A stretch of DNA of 20,698 nucleotides from Candidatus Hodarchaeota archaeon (GTDB lineage Archaea; Asgardarchaeota; Heimdallarchaeia; Hodarchaeales; YT1-039). Under the pieces are notes generated by a model. The model saw only the letters and a program-made list of their open reading frames with translations. It was not told the origin of the DNA and did not search any database. Position numbers and translations under genes: made by a program. Every line of letters starts with the position of its first letter. Positions within the stretch are counted from its first letter, which is position 1. Location of the stretch: assembly GCA_016840025.1 (NCBI GenBank), contig JAEOTF010000045.1:1-20698 (forward strand), in the 5' to 3' direction. Positions 15,192-20,698 of the stretch are shown piece by piece.

Positions 15192-16346
15192 CTAAAAGCC
15201 ATCTAGATCAAACAGTTCCTCTTCATCTGCTTCTGCTTCATTTACTAATATCCCAGTTGCTACAGCTTCTAAAATTTGAGCGAATTTTCTTCCACCTTCT
15301 TCGAAAACGTTCGTTCGAGCGTGGCTAACAATTTCCCAGCGTGTTTTGCTCTCACACTGTTTCACAAAAGCATCATGCATTGATTCAGTTCCAAGAATTC
15401 TTTTTAAAAGAATAGCTAGAATATTCTCAGTTGTAAATACGTCAAGAGGCATAAAAGGTTCGGATGTATCAAGAATATCATTCCAAGCAATGCCTGTTTC
15501 CCAAAAAGTTGGGCGGTGATGATTTAAGCAAACATAAAGAGATGGGCTAATCCCTCTAAACGCTAAAGCATCTGCATCAGCTATTCTACTGTCGAGAAGT
15601 AAACTATAGAATCCCATCGAAAACGCCCTAGCTAATAAACGAATATTCATGCCTGTGAGACTTTCCCTTTGTGCATATGGGAGAGAAAGTTCGCTCATTG
15701 CATGGTCGAGAGTATCCACTAGAACCTGCTCAAAATCAACATACCTTAAATATTTATATCCAGCTTCGCTTAGAGATTTAATCACTCGGTTCTGCCATTG
15801 TCCATAAACTCGGTTATAAAATGGTATCGTAATTTTTTCTTGTTGTTGAATGAATAACATACGTTCTTCAATTGCGGAAGCAATGGCATAGATATTTTCC
15901 TTTCCACGTAACATTTCAGAGAAATCACTTTTATTGGAGATAATTCCCAGAGGAATCTTTTGATCTTCAGCTATACGAACAAAGGGAGAGATAGCATCAG
16001 CGTGGGACATGGAAACAGAACCAAATATTCTTGCAGAATCATCAACTACGATTATTAAGCCTTTATACCCTGCACCTGCTTGAGCAACAACGCTACGGAT
16101 CAAATCAAGATTATCTTGCCCAGGGTTGTCCATTACAGTGATCTTACCGTCTTTAAGAGGAATAACAAAAGGTAGAACGCCTGTTGTCCCCATCATTTCT
16201 TTTTCTTCGTCCCACGCATATCTTTCTCCCATTCCATAATACTGACACAGAGTTTGTATGATACGAGTTTTACCTGAGCCTTGAGAACCAAAAACCCCCA
16301 CTTGGCCAATACTTGTTGTGCCTACTTGGAAGCTCATCTCAATCAT
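15192..16346 (-). CDS. Ras-like P-loop GTPase with long helical C-terminal extension
   Basis: The 384-residue protein has an N-terminal G domain (about 12-185). G1/Walker A is 'GSQGSGKT' (20-27), candidate G2 threonines are T54/T55 in 'MMGTTGV', G3 is 'DNPGQ' (73-77) with the Gln that aligns with catalytic Gln61 of Ras, and G4 is 'NKSD' (138-141). No clear G5 'SAK' is seen. This pattern fits the Ras/Arf/MglA/COG2229-like branch of GTPases rather than translation factors or Era/Der. Residues about 190-384 form an added, mostly helical domain with no family I recognise, ending in an acidic tail (EADEEELFDLDGF). No lipid-modification cysteine is visible at the end. The ATG overlaps the previous stop as ATGA (16343-16346), which indicates translational coupling. 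A second in-frame ATG lies three codons on. Its membrane, trafficking or polarity role is unknown. Confidence 0.88.
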   Translation of the reverse strand: MIEMSFQVGTTSIGQVGVFGSQGSGKTRIIQTLCQYYGMGERYAWDEEKEMMGTTGVLPFVIPLKDGKITVMDNPGQDNLDLIRSVVAQAGAGYKGLIIVVDDSARIFGSVSMSHADAISPFVRIAEDQKIPLGIISNKSDFSEMLRGKENIYAIASAIEERMLFIQQQEKITIPFYNRVYGQWQNRVIKSLSEAGYKYLRYVDFEQVLVDTLDHAMSELSLPYAQRESLTGMNIRLLARAFSMGFYSLLLDSRIADADALAFRGISPSLYVCLNHHRPTFWETGIAWNDILDTSEPFMPLDVFTTENILAILLKRILGTESMHDAFVKQCESKTRWEIVSHARTNVFEEGGRKFAQILEAVATGILVNEAEADEEELFDLDGF

Positions 16347-17341
16347 CTCTTGCTTAAAATCAAAATTCGATCAAAGAGTCCCTTGGGATCAGTTGCCATA
16401 ATTTCACTTTCCAGTAATATGAGAGAATGTTCTTCGGGGGAGTTATTCCAAGGAGGAACTGACAAAGATTTTTGCTTAATGCGAATATGAGGTTGACCAC
16501 TTTCATCTTCCTCAAAGCCTAATACTTTCCATTTTTTGTTCTTAGGATCTAAATAACTAAGAATCATTACAAACCTATTATTATACTCATAAAGGAAATA
16601 TTGGGGGAGAATGGGACTTTCCAGTCTGTTTAGGTTATAGAGTCGTTCAATTACTCTTGCAATATTTCGGGCAGATGAGAGAAGATTTGGATAACAGGTT
16701 GCCAAATGGTACCGCTCAATTTTTCCTTCAGCTCCCCATATACTTACATGTTCAGTGCTAAGGCGACTATCTTCAATGGAAATGTTAATATCGAAGTCAA
16801 AAGCAAAGCTGGGGGAAAAAGATGGCAAATTAAAAATTTCTGTCTCCAACTTACCTCGAGCTGCTGGGTTTTCATGTACGATTATCTCATAAAGTAATTC
16901 CATGACTTTTTCATTGGTCAGTTCGATCGTCTTGGGTGGTAATTGGCGTTTATTTTGCCAATTTAGAATTTCATAAAATTTATTCTGAAGGATGTCTAAA
17001 TAAAGTTGATCAACACGTTTTTCAGAGATAATAAAGGTGGTAATTTCTTGTATCGTACGATATCGATCCTTTAAATCCCCTTCTGTATAATTTAGAAAAA
17101 TAAAAGCAGGAATAGCATGATCAACACAAGAGAATTGACCACTCTTGAATTTGAGTCCTTCTGCCCGTGAAAAAAGAGGTCTGATAGCCTTCTCAAGACC
17201 TCTCTCTAAGGCTTCTTGAGAAGGAATACCTACTCCTAATATCTCTAGGGATTCTGGACGGAAGATTATCGCTGCAAAATCCCTAGGTCCAGTATCAAAA
17301 TGTTCCCATGTGACTTTAGCTGTTTTCCGCCTTGACATCAT
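16343..17341 (-). CDS. Unknown protein of the GTPase operon, N-terminal fold prediction longin-like
   Basis: The 332-residue soluble protein belongs to no family I recognise by sequence. The order of predicted elements in the first ~120 residues is strand-strand ('DFAAIIF', 'LEILGVG'), helix ('SQEALERGLEKAI'), strands ('FKSGQFSCVD', 'AIPAFIFLNY'), then two long helices ('RYRTIQEITTFI', 'VDQLYLDILQNKFYEIL'). That is the order of longin domains, which often bind Ras-like GTPases in eukaryotes. The second half mixes a helix ('SSARNIARVIERLYNL') with strands ('RFVMILSYLD', 'KWKVLGFEEDE'). Of three adjacent ATG codons (17347, 17341, 17338) I chose 17341 because a GGAG SD (17349-17352) is 7 nt away, while it is 1 nt from the first. 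It overlaps the upstream gene by 26 nt and the GTPase gene by 4 nt. Confidence 0.82.
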   Translation of the reverse strand: MMSRRKTAKVTWEHFDTGPRDFAAIIFRPESLEILGVGIPSQEALERGLEKAIRPLFSRAEGLKFKSGQFSCVDHAIPAFIFLNYTEGDLKDRYRTIQEITTFIISEKRVDQLYLDILQNKFYEILNWQNKRQLPPKTIELTNEKVMELLYEIIVHENPAARGKLETEIFNLPSFSPSFAFDFDINISIEDSRLSTEHVSIWGAEGKIERYHLATCYPNLLSSARNIARVIERLYNLNRLESPILPQYFLYEYNNRFVMILSYLDPKNKKWKVLGFEEDESGQPHIRIKQKSLSVPPWNNSPEEHSLILLESEIMATDPKGLFDRILILSKR

Positions 17342-19202
17342 GAACATACTCCATGCAAATTAAGAATGCGGTCGAGTCAAAGGTTTTAGCGGCACCAATT
17401 GGCTGACGTGATCTGCCTAGAATCGTCTGAGCAATTTTCAAAGCTTCAGCAAGGCCATCGACATTGGTAGCATTCGCTGAGTAAATTAAATATGCCCCAA
17501 ATCCTGAAATATCATCACGTTTTGTTGCTTTTAGGATCTCTGGCGGATTTCCTCCATATTTGGCTAAAAATGAGGCATTACGAATCCAAGTAGAATATAT
17601 TTCAGTCATATCAAATATCTGCTCAGTAGTTGTTTTTGGATTTTTCATAAGTTCAAGCCGATAACCCATTGCTCTTTCGATGTTTAAGATTTCATGTTCA
17701 AAAAATTCAGTATAAATTTTTTCTTCCTTTAGGCTTCCAAGATTGATTAGTTGTTGATATTCGCCAAAGAGATGGGTATATAGATCATCACGTGCTTTTT
17801 GTTCGATTTCTTGAACCTTAGATCCATCATATGTTGTTTTTTTGACGAATTGAGCACCGAGATACATAGATCCTTGAGCAATCAAGTTTGAAACAGGGTC
17901 ATTAAAGTCACACCCCATTTCTAAGACATATTTACGGGAATGAAACGCATATTGTCTTAGTTTCCCTCGAATACCAGCAATCTTCCGTTGATCTTCCGCA
18001 TGGTAGGCCTGTTCTTCTTGTTCTTTGCGAATTCCAGCAATATAGGTATCTATTTCACCCTTGATGGCTGTTTTTAAACTTTGAAACATATCTTCCTCCA
18101 TATCCCACATTTGTCTCATAAGATGAATAAAATAATCTTTCTTTTGGTGCTCAAGTTCTTCATTGACCCGTTCATACTTGGTTTTATGATATTTAGCGCG
18201 TATCGGAATCATGATACTTCTCCAGATACTCTCGCGTAATTGACTGTCAAAATTGGATGGTGTTCCTACTTCCTCTAGACGTTTTTTCAGATCTTTAAGA
18301 AAGTAGGAGAGTTTATTTATATCAGCTAGATGAATATGAACAAATTCTTCCTTTACTTTGGTTAGGAGTTTATTTCTAGATCCTTCTACCAATACAAGGG
18401 TCACTGCTTGGTCAATGTAGTCTTCAAATTGATCATCCGTAAGTGAAGCCATTTCAGTTTTCACTTTATCGACATCAAAACCCAGAGCTACGAATAGAAA
18501 AATCTGTTGCATTCGAAGCTTGAAAAAGCGGCTATGGTCTCTTGCAAGTGCATAAATAAGTCTATCACGAGGATTAAACCTACCCACCAGCGGAGTATCT
18601 GGTACGCTAACTGCACGACCTGAATGCATCGTTACATCTTTTCTTCCTACATATTGCTGCCGAAGCAACTCATCAGCCATATTTGGGTCTAAGAGACTCG
18701 TAACAAGTTCTTTTGTTTCTTTTTTATTCAATGATAGTAGAGTTTTGAAGAAGAGAAATAATTCTATGGCTGTAAGTTGTTCTTTTACACGAGAATAGAT
18801 TAAAGTTGCAGAAGGGGCATCTGGTTGCATTTCTGAAAGAATAAACTCCTTGATTCGCTCAAAAGAAGAATCAGGACTAGGCAAATCATGAAGAGAATCA
18901 CGAACGAGATATACGATGTTCTCAGGAGAAAAAGTGAGCCCCAGTTCCCTTGCAAAGCGGACTATTCCAACTTTCCAGTCATCATCTGCGATTTCTGGAT
19001 ATTCTTCTGCAATTTCTCGATATTTATCCAAATCAACTCTCGCAAAAACATCGGTTGTATCAGAGAGGGAAGAACTCAAACGACGCTTAACCTCTCCGCT
19101 ACTACTAGTACCAGTAGTGCTTCTACCATACTGTTTACTCCATATTTCATTCACAAGAAGCCTGAGAGCACGTGAACGACTAGTAGACAATGTATGAGTC
19201 AC
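17316..19202 (-). CDS. Large all-helical protein of unknown function, first gene of the GTPase operon
   Basis: The protein has about 628 residues and is soluble, with a Ser/Thr-rich, probably disordered stretch near residues 25-50. The rest is predicted helical, including charged segments of coiled-coil character at about 340-430 ('KYERVNEELEHQKKDYF', 'IRKEQEEQAYHAEDQRK'). I see no nucleotide-binding, zinc or catalytic motif and recognise no family. It could act as a scaffold or a GTPase effector. No ATG is available at the N-terminus. Upstream in frame is a stop at 19230-19232, and the candidate starts are GTG (19202) and TTG (19205), with no convincing SD, so the start is uncertain. It is divergent from the P-type ATPase gene and leads the four-gene transcription unit. 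Confidence 0.82.
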   Translation of the reverse strand: MTHTLSTSRSRALRLLVNEIWSKQYGRSTTGTSSSGEVKRRLSSSLSDTTDVFARVDLDKYREIAEEYPEIADDDWKVGIVRFARELGLTFSPENIVYLVRDSLHDLPSPDSSFERIKEFILSEMQPDAPSATLIYSRVKEQLTAIELFLFFKTLLSLNKKETKELVTSLLDPNMADELLRQQYVGRKDVTMHSGRAVSVPDTPLVGRFNPRDRLIYALARDHSRFFKLRMQQIFLFVALGFDVDKVKTEMASLTDDQFEDYIDQAVTLVLVEGSRNKLLTKVKEEFVHIHLADINKLSYFLKDLKKRLEEVGTPSNFDSQLRESIWRSIMIPIRAKYHKTKYERVNEELEHQKKDYFIHLMRQMWDMEEDMFQSLKTAIKGEIDTYIAGIRKEQEEQAYHAEDQRKIAGIRGKLRQYAFHSRKYVLEMGCDFNDPVSNLIAQGSMYLGAQFVKKTTYDGSKVQEIEQKARDDLYTHLFGEYQQLINLGSLKEEKIYTEFFEHEILNIERAMGYRLELMKNPKTTTEQIFDMTEIYSTWIRNASFLAKYGGNPPEILKATKRDDISGFGAYLIYSANATNVDGLAEALKIAQTILGRSRQPIGAAKTFDSTAFLICMEYVHDVKAENS

Positions 19203-19252
19203 CAATAATGGATATTTGGTCTCAATGGTTTATTTCATTAAAAGATTACAAA

Positions 19253-19323
19253 GTTAATAAAAAGTACATAAGACCAATACTGATTCAACACTCTTTGCTT
19301 GTTAATAAATAAACCTTAGGTTT
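19253..19323. promoter_or_regulatory. Divergent promoter region with direct repeat and 13-bp palindrome
   Basis: The 178-nt gap between the GTPase operon (-) and the P-type ATPase (+) contains GTTAATAAA twice in direct orientation (19253-19261 and 19301-19309), and a perfect palindrome AAACCT-T-AGGTTT (19311-19323). The second TTAATAAA could be the TATA box of the ATPase gene, with the palindrome just downstream as a possible operator. An SD-like GAGGAG (19364-19369) precedes the ATPase ATG. Confidence 0.35.
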
Positions 19324-19380
19324 TTAATGAAAAAAAGAAGTTAAATGAGGATATCATCATCCTGAGGAGCGTAAGAGAGG

Positions 19381-20698
19381 ATGAGTACTACTGAAGAAAT
19401 ACAAGGGCATGCGATTTCGCTTTCACAGTTATTTGATGTGCTTTCCACAGATGAAAAAGGTCTAAGTAGTGCAGAAGTTGAAGGCCGACTGCAAAAATAT
19501 GGACCAAACGAAATCCCAAAAGTAAAAGGAAGTATTTGGCAAGTTTATTTGGCTCCGCTGTTTAACTGGCTCATTACTACGTACCTTGTTATGACGGGTA
19601 TTCTCATCGTTCTAGCTATTGCTTACCCTGATGCATGGTCCCAAGTTGTTATGTGGCTCAGTGTTGTCGCAATAAACTTTGCTATTGCCATAGTTCAGCA
19701 ATCACGAGCACAAAAGAAGCTTGATGCTCTCCATCAACTTGCTCCTGCAATGACAAAGACACTGCGAGATAATAAAGCTGCAGAAATACCAACGGAAATG
19801 CTAGTGCCAGGTGATATAATTCAGCTTGCCCAAGGTGATCGTATTGCAGCAGATGCACGAATTATCAAGTCTAATGTTTTCTTAGTCAATGAAGCCTCTC
19901 TTACTGGGGAGAGTGTCCCTGTCACTAAAGTAGAGGATGGAAAAATTGTTCTAGAGGAAGACGCTTCTATTAGTGAAAGAAAAAATATGGTCTATAGAGG
20001 AACTTTCGTCCAAATGGGGTCTGCTCAGGCAATAGTAGTAAATTCTGGACCATATACAGAGATTGGAAAGATTCAAACGGAACTTAGTGAACTTAATACA
20101 GGAGAAATACCTCTACGAGATAAAGTAAACACACTAGGACGAGCCTTAACGATTGCTGCTGTCATTTTTCTACTAATTCAATTGATTTGGTTATTTATTA
20201 ATTGGGATGATGAAATGGAGCTCGCGGAAGAGCTTGTCAACGCTGTGATCACATCCATGTCAGTGATGCCAATAAATATCCCTTTACTGACAACAATAGT
20301 GCTATTGACTGGTGTATTAGCAATGGCATCACGTAGAGTCATCATCCGTAATTTAGGAGCAATTGAAAGTTTAGGACGAATTTCTATTCTCTGTTCGGAT
20401 AAAACAGGAACGATTACAAAAAGTCAGATGACAATAAAGAGAATCTGGTGTAATGATCAACTCTATGGAGTCACAGGGCTTGGTTATGGACCAAGTGGCG
20501 TTGTTTATCCCCTTACAGCTGAAGCAGATGAAGATATCGATGAATCGATAATTCCTGACGATTTCTTGTGCTGTCCATCTGGATCTGCACTAGAATTACT
20601 TGTAATCTCAGGAATGCTTAACAATGACGCTGAATTAATAATTGAAGATTATATTGAGGTGACAGGGCAGACTTCATGGAAACATACAGGAAGTCCAA
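19381..20698 (+). CDS. P-type cation-transporting ATPase, 3' end outside the window
   Basis: The visible 439 residues cover the N-terminal half of a P2/P3-like pump. There is a cation-ATPase N domain ('GLSSAEVEGRLQKYGPNEIP'), membrane helices 1-2 (about 57-105), an actuator domain with the 'TGES' dephosphorylation loop (175-178), helices 3-4 (about 255-315), and the phosphorylation motif 'DKTGT' with Asp340. The nucleotide-binding part begins after about residue 360 and the window ends inside it. In helix 4, where P2 pumps have PEGLP, the sequence reads PINIP (297-301), so the usual ion-coordinating Glu is missing. The transported ion cannot be told from what is visible. The heavy-metal CPC/SPC motif of P1B pumps is absent, and no N-terminal metal-binding domain is present. 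The ATG is preceded by purine-rich SD-like sequence. The truncation is a window-edge effect, with no stop or frameshift seen. Confidence 0.9.
   Translation, partial: MSTTEEIQGHAISLSQLFDVLSTDEKGLSSAEVEGRLQKYGPNEIPKVKGSIWQVYLAPLFNWLITTYLVMTGILIVLAIAYPDAWSQVVMWLSVVAINFAIAIVQQSRAQKKLDALHQLAPAMTKTLRDNKAAEIPTEMLVPGDIIQLAQGDRIAADARIIKSNVFLVNEASLTGESVPVTKVEDGKIVLEEDASISERKNMVYRGTFVQMGSAQAIVVNSGPYTEIGKIQTELSELNTGEIPLRDKVNTLGRALTIAAVIFLLIQLIWLFINWDDEMELAEELVNAVITSMSVMPINIPLLTTIVLLTGVLAMASRRVIIRNLGAIESLGRISILCSDKTGTITKSQMTIKRIWCNDQLYGVTGLGYGPSGVVYPLTAEADEDIDESIIPDDFLCCPSGSALELLVISGMLNNDAELIIEDYIEVTGQTSWKHTGSP

Noticed and set aside
17316..17347. Possible frameshift joining the large helical protein and the longin-like protein into one chain
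   Set aside because: The frames overlap by only a few codons, and the downstream frame has an ATG with a well-placed GGAG, which fits ordinary translational coupling.
18888..19197. Two open frames on the + strand opposite the start of the large helical gene
   Set aside because: They lie antisense to the 629-residue reading frame, have no SD or family resemblance, and read like frame shadows.
20500..20698. P-type ATPase as a truncated pseudogene
   Set aside because: The frame stays open to the last base and all expected motifs so far are intact. The window simply ends.

Overview
The window is AT-rich archaeal DNA carrying eleven protein genes that are complete in the window, one complete gene that starts at its very left edge, and one gene cut by the right edge. 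The best guess at source is an Asgard (Promethearchaeota) archaeon. Reasons: a membrane-anchored helical-repeat protein ending in a eukaryote-like RING zinc finger, a Ras-like GTPase with long extensions inside an operon of unknown proteins, a CDP-alcohol phosphatidyltransferase of the archaeal ether-lipid type, very large exported surface proteins rich in N-glycosylation sequons, and archaeal-style Shine-Dalgarno and T-rich termination signals. No rRNA, tRNA or ribosomal protein is present, so this placement is an inference, not a proof.

Layout, left to right. 7-1302 (+): transmembrane/helical-repeat/RING protein. 1462-2688 (+): four CBS domains fused to a ribosome-hibernation-factor-like (HPF/RaiA) domain. 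2764-3399 (+): HAD phosphatase. 3434-4078 (-): CDP-alcohol phosphatidyltransferase. 4328-4951 (+): unknown polytopic membrane protein, followed by a hairpin plus T9 terminator. 5230-9816 (+): giant exported protein with two FG-GAP-like beta-propellers and about seven C-terminal membrane helices. 9967-13200 (+): clostripain-family (C11) surface protease with five fibronectin type III domains and a C-terminal membrane anchor. 13207-13845 (+): MobB with an extra cysteine motif. 13871-14524 (+): second HAD phosphatase. 19202 down to 14601 (-): a compact four-gene operon encoding a large all-helical protein, a protein with a longin-like predicted fold, a Ras-like GTPase, and a small helical protein. 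19381 to the end (+): P-type ATPase, cut by the window edge.

The most interesting part is the four-gene minus-strand operon (14601-19202). Its genes overlap or nearly touch. The GTPase has intact G1, G3 (with a Ras-like Gln) and NKxD motifs, and none of its partners belongs to a family I recognise. It looks like a GTPase module with dedicated regulators or effectors. The other notable items are the CBS-HPF fusion, the RING/solenoid membrane protein, a MobB with a predicted iron-sulphur site, and a P-type ATPase whose TM4 ion-site motif reads PINIP where PEGLP is usual in P2 pumps.

The two large extracellular proteins (propeller/7TM and clostripain/FnIII) lie side by side on the same strand and probably act at the cell surface. 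The protease, mobB and the second HAD gene are close enough (6 and 25 nt gaps) to be co-transcribed. No gene-free stretch exceeds about 250 bases. The two largest (4079-4327 and 4952-5229) hold only promoter-like AT-rich sequence, short palindromes and the terminator. I see no CRISPR array, insertion sequence, tRNA or rRNA.
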